Positions 8,744-16,983 of a DNA stretch of 18,587 bases are shown here, piece by piece (position 1 is the stretch's first letter; each line of letters opens with the position of its first letter). The notes under the pieces were generated by a model that was not told the DNA's origin, made no database searches, and was given only the letters and a program-made list of their open reading frames with translations. Source of the stretch: Pilatotrama ljubarskyi (Eukaryota; Basidiomycota; Agaricomycetes; Polyporales; Polyporaceae). Where the stretch lies: assembly GCA_022385805.1 (NCBI GenBank), contig MU277679.1:482326-500912 (forward strand), written 5' to 3'. The position numbers and the translations under genes were made by a program.

Positions 8744-8933
8744 CCAGATACCAGCCGGATATCTGGCGCACACCGCACCAATGCCCGGCGCTATATATTG
8801 ACCCATTGGCGGGAATCAAATATCGAGCCGACCCCCGCGGGCAGACATTGGACAGATGTCTGCTCTGCATCAGCCGGGTATCTGGCACGGATCGGCTCGA
8901 TGAAATCTGACCAGATACCGGATCGATACCTGG
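8744..8933 (+). repeat. Hairpin array downstream of tRNA-like head, plus copy
   Basis: Consecutive inverted repeats are present. CCAGATACC...GGATATCTGG spans 8744-8766. CCAATG/CATTGG is at 8778-8783 and 8804-8809. ATCGAGCCGA/TCGGCTCGAT (8822-8831 and 8892-8901) encloses GCAGACAT/ATGTCTGC (8841-8848 and 8856-8863). CCAGATACCGG...ATACCTGG spans 8911-8933. The ends resemble terminal inverted repeats that are themselves palindromic. ATATCCT (8628-8634) and AGGATAT (8954-8960) flank the whole unit in inverted orientation. No coding potential is evident. Confidence 0.65.
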
Positions 8934-8960
8934 GTCGTCTGGGCGTGTACTGAAGGATAT

Positions 8961-9705
8961 CTCAAGCCAGTTCTTTGTGTTCCTCTCTCTTTGGCCATAG
9001 GTGAGGCTGCTGTAGATGAGCAGCTTGAACACATCCCTCAGACAAGTGCTACAGTGGGAAAGTTGCCCATTTGAGCCATCAGCATTGCTTGGCATGTCTA
9101 GATTTCAGGCATCAAAGAGTTTACCAAGCACTCAGGAAGATTCAATAAGATATGTTGGGAAAGATGCTTGTCAATTCTGCCAGTGTTTGTGGTGTGGCAC
9201 TCGAAAAGAACTATATAGGTACATAAATTCACTTGTTATGGAATCTTGCCACCCCATATATGTGAAAGGGCAAGGAGGAAAGTAGGGACACCAACAAAGA
9301 TTTGGGTGTACCAAGCACCCATATAAGACACTAAAGGCATTGAGGTGGTGAAAGTGCCACAGTTTTCACAAGATTTGGCCTCAAGTTGATCAGCTTGCTG
9401 TATACTATCACATGGTCAGAGGGCAGATATCCATGGAACCTCAGTCAAGGATGCTACATATGAGAGAATGAATATAGTAGTCTTAATACTTCAGGGTCAG
9501 GTTGAGTAAAATGTCTAAGGCCTCCTATGAGAGGTGCAGGTATGAAAGGACTTGGGTTCAGACCTATGCAGTGGGAATGACTTAAACTTATACCTAGAGT
9601 GACTTCTGTCATTGAGTTTTCTGCTCTATGAGTGGTGTTGTAGTCAGAAGAGACCTTCAGTAATACATGATGAAGCCAGCTATAAGCACCCCGTTGTAAA
9701 AGAGC
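8961..9705. other. Gene-free AT-rich stretch
   Basis: Only short frames without recognisable motifs are present. One frame at 9016-9285 has cysteines (CQFCQCLWC), but nothing supports it as a gene. Confidence 0.5.
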
Positions 9706-9710
9706 TAGAG
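9706..9710. repeat. Target-site duplication TAGAG (left)
   Basis: Identical to 10341-10345 across the solo LTR. Confidence 0.85.
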
Positions 9711-10340
9711 TGTTAGGGACGTGCTGGTGTTAAGTCTGGAGTTGGGGATGCAGACTACAAAAATGCAGACTTTGGAGTTGAGGACGTCCGGATGGAGACA
9801 CAGCAAAAGTGAGGACTTCCGCAAAGCTATTAGCAATGCGCCTGAGAACCTCCTGGGGTGTTCTCTATCTTGGACTAGAGGTGGAGCTGGAGTATGTCCG
9901 GAGTTGGAGCGGAATTTGAGGACAAGACACAAGTTGTGATTGCAGGATCACGGCAATGACAAGAAGTACAACAAGTATCCAAACTGAGTAGCTACGGCAT
10001 ACCAGCTCAGTATATATTGAAGTAAGCCTTATTGTGAATGCAAAACAATAAGAAGAAGGACGGAAGAGGAGTCCTGGGATGAAGACAATAAGCCTATTGT
10101 GAAGGAATGGCGCAATCTGAGACATAAAACTGAACTTTGGAGAAAATGCGGAGTCATAGTCTGGAAAAGCAGAGTAAAAGTCCGGAAAAGCGGACTACAA
10201 GTATGGGAAAAATGTATTGAAGTCAGAATGGGGAGATAAGTCCGGAGTTAGGTCTGGAAAATGCGGAGTTAATGGCTGGAGTTAAGTCCAGAAAATGCGG
10301 AGTTAGACTGAAGAAGAAGGTGGGTGCACAGGATGTAACA
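9711..10340 (-). mobile_element. Solo gypsy-type LTR, family B, minus orientation
   Basis: On the plus strand it runs from TGTTAGGGAC to GGATGTAACA, so on minus it starts TGTTACATCC and ends GTCCCTAACA. It is flanked by perfect 5-bp direct repeats TAGAG (9706-9710 and 10341-10345). That is the signature of an integrated element reduced to one LTR by LTR-LTR recombination. A TATATATT core (10011-10018 on plus) marks the promoter. It is an inverted homologue of 5473-6157. Confidence 0.88.
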
Positions 10341-10345
10341 TAGAG
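10341..10345. repeat. Target-site duplication TAGAG (right)
   Basis: Identical to 9706-9710 across the solo LTR. Confidence 0.85.
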
Positions 10346-10444
10346 CTTGAGCGAGATAATGAGTGCAGCTTTATGAATGAAATATCACTGGGTCTGTGAG
10401 GTCTATGAGTGCACCATGAGATGGACAATTACCCACTGGCAAGT

Positions 10445-10654
10445 TGTTAGTGACTGTGCAGGGTTAAGACTGCAGTCCGGGATCAGAACAGATCGGATTC
10501 CGATCGTAGTCTGATACGGGATGAGAACTATGTGAAACAATTAGTAACACAACTGAGAGTCTAGGTCCTCACTTTAGTACATGAGTAATTTATTAGTTCC
10601 AAGGTCAGAACCATCAGATCAGATGGAGGTAGATTAGACTGAGGCTGATCCCAG
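10445..10654 (-). mobile_element. Truncated 3' LTR of gypsy C
   Basis: It is collinear with 13810-14020 of the 5' LTR: shared TTAAGAC, GGATCAGA, GAGAGTCTAGG, GGTCAGAACCATCAGAT and GAGGCTGATCCCAG. Homology stops at CCAG (10651-10654), where protease-RT linker coding begins. Only the 3' third of the LTR is left. Confidence 0.75.
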
Positions 10655-11230
10655 CTCTCAGAGCCAGAAGTTGACATGACGTTGTGAATGTGACGGCATT
10701 CATCAATGGCACTTGGGGAGCCTTGAGCCAGAAATGAGACGAAGGAGTCGGAATGGGGGTTGAAGGGGTCGGAGTCTGGGTCAGAGGATCTGGAGGGTTT
10801 ACACGATGTGTCGTCAGTGTGGTACGGAAATGGATGCTATGCTTCTGCCAGTCAATCAACAGATTGTATTTGGGGAGCCAGTTGTATCCCAGAACAGCAG
10901 AGATAGACCTATTGAATGGAGTGACATAGAAGTCGACAGAAAAGTATTCTCCCGAAAAAAATGTAGTGGAAGGGAAACGGACTCAGTGATGTTATGATCA
11001 GACAAGCTGTTGAACAGTAGTCATTAGAGGGGAGGAGTTGGGGTGGTCGGAACGTTATGTTCCCAAACAAAACCAGTGTCCAGGAAGCAATGAGTGGAGC
11101 CCAAATCCAGGAGTGTAGGGAAGGGAGTCAGAACTGAATCAGAATAGAGTTCGAGGATGAAGGACAGGGGGTTGAAATGAACAGACATGTTCAATTGAAT
11201 CACCATGTCCGCGCAGGGGGGTATCAATGC
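10655..11230 (-). pseudogene. Gypsy C protease and protease-RT linker
   Basis: On minus the protease reads TLLDLGSTHCFLD (catalytic Asp followed by Leu where Ser or Thr is required, codons at 11107-11099). It continues with ITESVSLPLHF, then after a frameshift at the T7 run (about 10955-10961) SVDFYVTPF, AVLGYNWLPKYN and LIDWQKHSIHFR. These are standard gypsy protease C-terminal landmarks. The linker ends near LMNAVTFTTSCQLLAL and then hits the LTR junction. The Ser-to-Leu change (TCG to TTG) and tandem stops near 11020 make it inactive. In a working element it would process Gag-Pol. Confidence 0.78.
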
Positions 11231-11262
11231 AGTCCTCTTGCATGACAGTGGAGGGCTGCGGA

Positions 11263-11655
11263 CTAGCTTTTTGCTATCGGAGTCAGCAAGTGCGGCTGCT
11301 CAGCCTCTGAGCTTGGAGTCTCAGCAGTTTGAGCAGCCTGAGCTTTGAAAGGAGGGTTCTTCTTGGGGCGATCATGGACAGTGTGTCTGGTGCCAGCACA
11401 GAAGAGGCATAGCTTTTGGTCGAAGTGCCTCTGATGCTCCTCCTGGCTAAGCTTACCATCTGTTCCTAACTTATTGGCATAAGGCTTCAGAGTGGGTTTC
11501 GAAGTGGCCTTCAGAGAGGATCCGGAAGCCTTGGATGTGGGTTGTGGGGTGCGAGGTGATTTATATTTGGACGGGGTGGACTTCTGCTCTAAGTGGGCCC
11601 TGTTCCCCAAGCTCAGAGCCTCACGGGACTGCTCGGCCTTACGTTTTCAGTATCA
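11263..11655 (-). pseudogene. Gypsy C Gag nucleocapsid region
   Basis: On minus it reads KAEQSREALSLGNRAHLEQK, then a Lys/Ser/Pro-rich stretch. A zinc knuckle follows, CLFCAGTRHTVHDRPKK, with C-X2-C-X4-H in place and the last Cys replaced by Arg. This is the RNA-binding end of a Ty3/gypsy Gag. It ends at TAG just before the protease frame. The upstream connection to capsid is broken by the insertion at about 11660-12340, and two TGA codons sit near the left end of the homology. The missing Cys should weaken zinc binding. Confidence 0.75.
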
Positions 11656-11659
11656 GCGA

Positions 11660-12340
11660 GAACATCCCACCCGCTGGGATAGACCCAGTCCATTAGACTC
11701 CAGTGGACTCCCATGGTCGCATGATCTCCTGTCGACAACTCCATGGACAACTCTCACCAAATTTGCAAGCTTCATAGCTGTATTGGTTCAATCCTCACAA
11801 AATCAATATTATGTCCCCAAAAATAAATGTAATACATGCAGATGAATAGTAAGTATGTCAGAATGTTGATTGCTTTGACCACCTACCTAAGATCATAGAT
11901 TAAATGAATACAAACACCCGTGAGAGATAAGACCAGATGTTACCATAACAGGAGCTTACTACAAGGGTGGGAGATATGTTATAATGCATTCATGCTGCCT
12001 GTCTCAGGCTCATGAAAAAGAATTGACACCAGATGAGTAGACCTGCTTAGTGAGAAGCGCCGCCAATGCAGTAGTTATATAAATGCTGAATGTCCGATAG
12101 ACGCCAGTGAGATATACTGTAGATGTGTCCTGCCACACAGATGGCAGGTAGGCAAGACTACTAAGCTATGCATTATAGACTTAGATGCTTGAATTCGAAG
12201 TGCAGTGAGCATGGCGGCAGTCCTGGAGTGTCCTCTATCTTATCACATTTGTTTGTCAAGTCACGCCCCTCATGGGAGTCTGATGGACTCCATTGGACCG
12301 GCATGGTCCCAGCAGGTGGAATGCTTTGGTATTGGTTGGG
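11660..12340. mobile_element. Insertion with inverted-repeat ends inside gypsy Gag
   Basis: Gag homology stops at KLDDLN on the right and resumes at RKAEQSREAL on the left. The ends between them are related in inverted orientation over about 50 bp: CCACCCGCTGGGA...GTCCATTAGACTCC on plus near 11668, and CCACCTGCTGGGA...GTCCAATGGAGTCC on minus near 12328, both reaching GACTCCCATG. The interior has no coding signal. It is probably a miniature terminal-inverted-repeat element, but no target duplication is resolved. Confidence 0.45.
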
Positions 12341-12344
12341 TTCC

Positions 12345-13131
12345 ATTGAGGTCATCCAGCTTGCCTACTTCACTGATGCAGTCCTTGAGGTGGGCTGGAA
12401 GATCCTTGTAAAACTGGTATCAGAGGGCAGCAGGACCCCAGTGAACCTGAGCCATGAGCCTGCTGAACTGCGTGATGTGTTTTGCAAGTTTGTGAGATTC
12501 TGACATGCAGAGGTTCTCCGGCTCGTGTTTTGCTGTTTTGATGAAATTGTACAGACCAAAATTGACCTGGAGCTTTTCCTGGAGACTTTGTAGTCAGAGA
12601 GGAAGAGGGGTGGATTGTAAGATTCTTGCTCTAGTAGATAGGGTTCAAAGTACTGGAGTATCATGCCCCAAAGGTAGGAGATGGTGTAGGTGACCTTCCG
12701 CTCATCGGTGTTGAACGCCTGAGGGCGGGACTTGAACATCAGTTCAAGCTGAACAAAGAACAACTAGAGTTTGGTTGGGTCGGAACCATTGAATTGGTCC
12801 ATGTCCCAGGCATTGCCTTTGTCCAAAGTGGAGGTGTCAGCGGCGGGACAGGACATACTTTGAGTAAGTAGTTGGGCCATCATAGTGATAGCCCTAGCCA
12901 AGTTGCTACTAGGGTCGGAGGCAGATACAGGGGTACGGAGGTAACAGAGGTGGCTTGGAAGCCGTGTCCGGAATGGTATCAGCTACCGGTTTGGGTGTCA
13001 TCCTCTGGTTCTCTTGGGGACCTGAGGGATCCGAAATGGGTTTAAATAGGAATAGGTTGGTGTCTACGGATTCCACAGGTACCAGAGAGTCGAATAAACT
13101 ATTATTGGTTGTCAGTAGACCTTGGTAGGAG
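12345..13131 (-). pseudogene. Gypsy C Gag capsid region
   Basis: On minus the frame reads SSNLARAITMMAQLLTQSM, then WDMDQFNGSDPTKL, a TAG, and LFFVQLELMFKSRPQAF, TDERKVTYTISYL and WFEP-like QYFEPYLLEQE. After a frameshift it continues with NFIKTAKHEPENL, SHKLAKHITQFSRLMAQV and QFYKDLPAHLKDCISEVGK. This is a classic Retrotrans_gag capsid domain, which builds the virus-like particle. Damage comprises the TAG, a frameshift near LSDY, and TGA at 12422-12420, where the context L*YQFYKDLP suggests a lost Arg. The N-terminal part lies beyond the solo LTR at 13708-13781. Confidence 0.78.
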
Positions 13132-13136
13132 TCCTC
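13132..13136. repeat. Target-site duplication TCCTC (left)
   Basis: Identical to 13703-13707 on the other side of the solo LTR. Confidence 0.85.
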
Positions 13137-13702
13137 TGTTAGGACGCGTGCCGTAGTCGGCGAGCGGACGGTGTATCGGAGTTCCGGAGTTCCGGACGGA
13201 GTCCGGCTACGACACGGGGGGTGGGGACTTCGGCGAAGTTATTAACAACGCCCTGAGCGATCTCGTCTAGTGTCCCCTATTTACAAGAGGGCACCGACAA
13301 GGAGGCGGGGGATGGACGGGGTTCCGACGGAGTTACGGAAAGGAAGGGGAGTGGATTGCGGATAAGTACGGAGGAATCCGAGAGTAAGCCGGTAAGTAAC
13401 GCGGTAACAACGAGGTGTCCGAACTGAGGCAAATGCTACTACCAGCTCGGCTATTTATACTAAGTGACCCCGACAGATAAGGAAGGGCCCTACGTCATAG
13501 TCGTCGGAGTTCCACGAACTCCGAGGCCTAGTGACGCAAGGTAAGGGAAGGGATAAACTGATAAGAAGAGATATGACGTCAACGAAGAAAAAGCGCGAAG
13601 ACTACTAAGGAAGGAAAGCACGGACGTCCGAGGAAGTCCCGTCCGGAACTCCTGCCGGAGTCCCGGCAGAGGTCACGTTCCCTGGTGGCACGGGTCGTGA
13701 CA
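13137..13702 (-). mobile_element. Solo gypsy-type LTR D inserted in Gag, minus orientation
   Basis: On plus it runs TGTTAGGACG...GGTCGTGACA. On minus it starts TGTCACGACC and ends GTCCTAACA. Perfect 5-bp direct repeats TCCTC flank it (13132-13136 and 13703-13707). A TATA box on minus, TATAAATA, is around 13451-13458. The interior shares ACTTC-GC-AAG-TATTA-CAA blocks with family B LTRs, so it is a related family. It is rich in CpG while the gypsy coding around it is poor in CpG, so it is a later insertion that has collapsed to one LTR. Confidence 0.88.
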
Positions 13703-13707
13703 TCCTC
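13703..13707. repeat. Target-site duplication TCCTC (right)
   Basis: Identical to 13132-13136 on the other side of the solo LTR. Confidence 0.85.
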
Positions 13708-13781
13708 GGAGTAACAAGTCCTTGGTCATTGGCAACTCTTTGGGCAGTGAAGCCACGAAAGGTTTCAGCAGTTCCAGACAT
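13708..13781 (-). pseudogene. Gypsy C Gag N-terminus
   Basis: On minus an ATG at 13781-13779 opens MSGTAETFRGFTAQRV and runs to the solo LTR insertion point. It starts only about 28 nt after the LTR end, so the leader with its primer site is very short. The reading frame appears to continue on the far side of the solo LTR, where it meets another TGA within a few codons. Assignment as the Gag start is by position and is less certain than the capsid call. Confidence 0.5.
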
Positions 13782-13809
13782 TAAACTCTTAGAAACAGTT
13801 CTGATATAC

Positions 13810-14440
13810 TGTTAGGAACCATGTGAAGTTAAGACCAGAGTCCAGGATCAGAGAAGATCAAATTCTGATCAGAGTCCAACATGGGATGAGCACTACGCAA
13901 AAGTAGTAGTAATGTGGCTGAGAGTCTAGGCCCTTGATTTAGTACACGAGTAATCTATTAGTTCTGAGGTCAGAACCATCAGATTGGATGGAGGTAGATC
14001 AGACGGAGGCTGATCCCAGTTGGACACTGGGGATAGAGGTTAACAGAGGACAAGTACAAGTTCACAGAACTTGTCAAGGCAGAGTTTTGGAATCAGGTCG
14101 GATTGTAATGATCAGACCAAAGGAGGATGATGCAGAATACTAATCCAAAGATGATACAGAGGGGATCAGAAGGTAGTATGAGATATCTGAACTGAAGAAC
14201 TACTCTATAAATTCCGAAGCTTATATAGTAAGAAGTAAGTAAGGTTTGGGTTTGTGACAAGTCACTGCAGAGGGGAGATAGGAACGGAATCAGATGCCAT
14301 AAGGGCCAGAATCGCATGGAGTAAGGGGCAGGTTATTTTCATTGGCGACAATAATGAGTACGTATCAGGTTCCGATCGGAACTATCAAAACTGGAGTGGA
14401 ACCAGAATTGGAATGGTACTTAGCTGCACAGGTGCTAACA
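13810..14440 (-). mobile_element. 5' LTR of gypsy C
   Basis: On minus it starts TGTTAGCACC (14440) and ends GTTCCTAACA (13810), with TG...CA ends and 631 bp. A TATATAA box lies at 14227-14221 on minus. Its 3' third is repeated directly at 10445-10654. Its first 85 bases are repeated in inverted orientation at 15600-15685. Confidence 0.82.
14221..14227 (-). promoter_or_regulatory. TATA box of gypsy C LTR
   Basis: TATATAA on minus, about 215 nt inside the LTR from its 5' end. This is a plausible U3 position. Confidence 0.5.
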
Positions 14441-14599
14441 GTATTCCCCCACTAGAACCGAACCCTTGAGGGATGATCTGTGATCTTGGGAAGGATTATA
14501 TGATTGGAGATGGATTGGGTCAGGGTCGGAACACATAAGAGACTGAGAAATTTCAGAGTCTGACCTTCCTGGCTTTCACCACTACTACCACCATGTCCA

Positions 14600-14778
14600 G
14601 CCAGTACGAAAGTAAGGTATAAAGACAATAAACCTATTGTTTAGAGAACGAACATGAGGCGATGGTGCAATAGTAGTGTGACCAAAGTGGGCGGAGTACA
14701 GAGTACAAGAGCGGAGTATGGCAGAGTACAGCGGAGGAGTATGGGTGTGGACTTCGAGTTCGAGCACAGTATGTAACA
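14600..14778 (-). mobile_element. LTR fragment related to family B, minus orientation
   Basis: On plus it shares AAGACAATAAACCTATTGT with the family B LTR (AAGACAATAAGCCTATTGT). It then has several GCGGAGTA units and ends GAGCACAGTATGTAACA, matching CACAGGATGTAACA at the family B LTR start. Only the 5' half of the LTR is present and the rest is lost at about 14600. Confidence 0.6.
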
Positions 14779-15599
14779 CATATACATGACCCCCAAACAG
14801 TCTCAGAAAAGCCTGGGTGTATTGGAAACCTCCTCCAGTATTGCTCCAATGTGGGTAAAAGTGGCAGAAAAGGCTCAGCAAAGGCTCACAAAGGAAACCT
14901 TTCCAGCTGCTTTTACGAGGCTTCCATGGAGTCCAGAAAAGGATTCCCTGCTGGGCTTTGTGCTGACTTTTCAGGGGCCGCAAATAATGCAAAGCACATT
15001 GTGGAAGCACCTTTTGGACTCTGATTGGACTGATCGAACTCTAAGCCCCACTCTAAACACTGAGACTTACCAATCATTTACTCCCCTACACAGTAAGCTT
15101 ATCATTATGATCAGTTCTTATCCACTCACTCCATGGTACTTACCTAATAAGACCAGCACTTCTTAGATGAAAGTTCAGTTCAGATATCTTATTAAACACT
15201 TGATCTGCTGGTATACTCTTCAGTTACCTCCCTTTACTATTCTGTCTACTCTCTGAAATAACATTACATCCTCTGATCCTTGGTTCAATCTAATTTCACC
15301 TAGCTAAGTCCCTTAAGACTTGTCCTTTGGTAACCAGTAACTTGATGTCTACCACTGGCCTCTGATTTGCTCTGACAGTTGTCCAATCTCAAATATAAAA
15401 GTAACAATGGTCACACGCTGCCAAATTGGAAAGTTTTTATCACTTTTGGAAGTTGACCTCTCACCCTGCTCTCTTCTCACATTTCAACAATATATCTAAG
15501 CCATAGTATCTATTGTGCAGTGTATGCTGACACTTGCCAACGTGTTTTGCACCTCATGACCTGCTGTCTCTAACTGTGCTGGAAGTACACATGACTTGA
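14779..15599. other. Gene-free spacer between inverted gypsy pieces
   Basis: One 126-codon frame (14786-15166 on plus) is open but has no recognisable motif and overlaps an equally long minus frame. I see no supported feature. Confidence 0.45.
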
Positions 15600-15685
15600 G
15601 TTAGCACCTGTGCAGCTAAGTACCATTCTGATTCCAGTTCCGCTAGTTCCGATTGGAACCTGATACATACTCATCATCATTGGCG
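15600..15685 (+). mobile_element. LTR start of gypsy C family, plus orientation
   Basis: TTAGCACCTGTGCAGCTAAG is identical to the first bases (after TG) of the gypsy C LTR read on minus from 14440. Homology continues through GTACCATTC, TTCCGATTGGAACCTGAT and CATACTCAT. It stops near 15685, where pol coding starts abruptly. The joint implies deletion of the rest of the LTR, Gag and protease. Confidence 0.7.
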
Positions 15686-16442
15686 AGGACCTCACTGGTA
15701 TCCCGAAGGCTTACGACGAGTTCGCCGTGTGTTCAGCAAGCCCAAGGCTGACATCTTTCTGGAGCACCAGTCCCAAGATCTTATTACTGTTTGCATAAAG
15801 GTTGTAACGTGATGCATTGGCTCTCCAGACTGCATCCTGGATGTCAAAAAATTGTTGCAGCTCACAGAGCTCATGTAAATAGATAATTCTTTTCTCATAA
15901 AAAATAAAAGATTTACTGAACTGATTATAAGAGAAATCAAGATTTTTGAGGGACTTTGTACTGAGCCACAGATTTTTTGGGGAGGGATGGCACAGGCAAA
16001 GCCATGCCAGTCATGTGATAACCATTTTGCAAATGATAATAAGATGAATCTTGAGAATGGCGGTGTTCCACCTCTCGGACTGATCTATTCCCTCTTCAAA
16101 ATGGAGCTCGAGACGTTCCGCAAGTACATCAAGAAAAACCTCAACCCAGGGTTTATCTGTCCATTCAACTCCCCATGCAGCTCTCCGGTCCTATTCGTAA
16201 AGAAGAAGGATGGCTCACTCTGACTCCGCCTAGACTACCAAGGCTTGAATAAGATCACTCAGAAAGACCACTGCCCCCTTCCGCTGGTTACTGACCTACT
16301 AGACACACCTTGCAAAGCTTGGATCTATACCCAGATTGACCTCCAACATGCATACAACCTGGTCTGAATAGCCCCAGAGACGGGTGGAAAACCATATTCT
16401 GAACCCGCTACAGCTCTTTTGAATGGCTTGTAATGCTGTTCA
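15686..16442 (+). pseudogene. Gypsy pre-RT and RT fragment
   Basis: It begins EDLTGIPKAYDEF, then after a frameshift VFSKPKADIFLEH, the usual lead-in to Ty3/gypsy RT. About 250 bp of unrelated DNA (15784-16034) intervenes. RT then resumes: LENGGVPPLGLIYSL, PFNSPCSSPVLFVKKKDGSL, LDYQGLNKI, PLPLVTDLLD, YTQIDLQHAYNLV and RYSSFEWLVML. Three TGA codons (16221, 16365, 16400) stand at conserved Arg positions, with a frameshift between the last two. Homology ends at the copia LTR start, so copia inserted into the relic. The catalytic YxDD region is absent. Confidence 0.82.
15784..16034. mobile_element. Unidentified 250-bp insertion in gypsy pre-RT
   Basis: It separates VFSKPKADIFLEHQ from NKMNLENGGVPP, which are adjacent in gypsy polyproteins. 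The interior is AT-rich, with A and T runs and no coding or terminal-repeat signature. Confidence 0.45.
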
Positions 16443-16709
16443 TGTTGAACTAGGCGCTTAGTAATAGCAGCATAGTCAACCGGTCGCACTTAGTCATAGG
16501 TGCTGACGCACGGACAATAGAGTTCGTGGCTGGTAGATACTGGATAGTTCTAGCACAGCCACATGTACAGTAGTATATAAGACCGCTCTCTAGGAGCGGA
16601 TCTCTAAGTCGCTTTCTACCCTCAATCACTACGTGTGCCTCTACTTAAGTGCTCCACAGGTAAGCTGAGCCTAGCGGGCTTTCCGCTGCGTGCCAAGCCC
16701 TGCTCAACA
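16443..16709 (+). mobile_element. 5' LTR of copia E
   Basis: It starts TGTTGAAC and ends GCTCAACA, giving a TGTTGA/TCAACA terminal inversion. The end is fixed by the primer-binding site at the next base. The start is supported by the loss of RT homology at this point. The TATA box is at 16574-16580, so transcription would start near 16605. A strong splice donor is inside it at 16660. Confidence 0.8.
16574..16580 (+). promoter_or_regulatory. TATA box of copia E LTR
   Basis: TATATAA, 131 nt into the LTR and well upstream of the LTR end. Confidence 0.65.
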
Positions 16710-16964
16710 GGTTATGAGCCCTGCTTGATGCCTGAGCATGCGCCCTCGTTGGCTGCAACTCGGTGCTCGCAGCTCAGCCTGATCCCAACATTGCCTTTTG
16801 ATGGCTCGACGTCATGGAGCACAGCGAGCGCCTTTGTGGCCGCTACTTGACACTGTGCGCCCGCTGTGGCTGCCGTTGTCAAGGGAGCTCTCACCATTGC
16901 TGCATAGCGCTGCTATGGCTGCTCTCATTGCGCATGGACATATGCTGACTGTCTGCCTCCACAG
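16660..16964 (+). other. Candidate leader intron removing the primer-binding site
   Basis: The donor CACAG|GTAAGC lies inside the LTR at 16660. The acceptor CTCCACAG ends at 16964, preceded by a branch-like TGCTGACTG (16943-16951) and a pyrimidine-rich tract. Splicing would remove 305 nt, including the primer site and several leader ATGs, and leave the Gag ATG 19 nt after the junction. Length is above the fungal norm, and no transcript evidence is available. Confidence 0.4.
16710..16724 (+). promoter_or_regulatory. Primer-binding site for initiator tRNA-Met half
   Basis: GGTTATGAGCCCTGC directly abuts the LTR end. It is the reverse complement of the anticodon stem-loop of eukaryotic initiator tRNA-Met (GCAGGGCTCATAACC), not of the tRNA 3' end. 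This is the half-tRNA priming mode known for Drosophila copia and yeast Ty5. Confidence 0.88.
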
Positions 16965-16983
16965 AACTCCCTTCATTGCCAAC

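Larger units (their letters stand above)
10445..14440 (-). mobile_element. Decayed Ty3/gypsy element C, internally deleted
   Basis: Read on minus from 14440: 5' LTR (14440-13810), Gag start, Gag capsid, Gag zinc knuckle, protease, then a direct junction to the 3' part of a second LTR copy (10654-10445). RT, RNase H and integrase are missing. Gag is broken by a solo LTR (13137-13702) and by an inverted-repeat-ended insertion (about 11660-12340). Frames contain several TGA codons at probable former CGA arginines. The outer flanks (CAAGT and GTATT) do not match, so the ends have been altered. Confidence 0.8.

Noticed and set aside
9016..9285. 89-codon frame with clustered cysteines
   Set aside because: It is short, lies in AT-rich repeat DNA, and the cysteine pattern does not match a known zinc finger.
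9510..9564. B-box-like GGTTCAGACC
   Set aside because: There is no matching A box at proper distance and no tRNA-like stems.
14786..15166. 126-codon plus frame in the spacer
   Set aside because: It has no recognisable motif, a minus frame of similar length overlaps it, and the region has no promoter or intron evidence.
16443..16480. Gypsy RT homology continuing past the copia LTR start
   Set aside because: A weak alignment of the next codons to the L-T-N-A-P motif is possible, but it needs several unrelated changes. The TGTTGA/TCAACA ends and the abutting primer site favour the LTR start at 16443.
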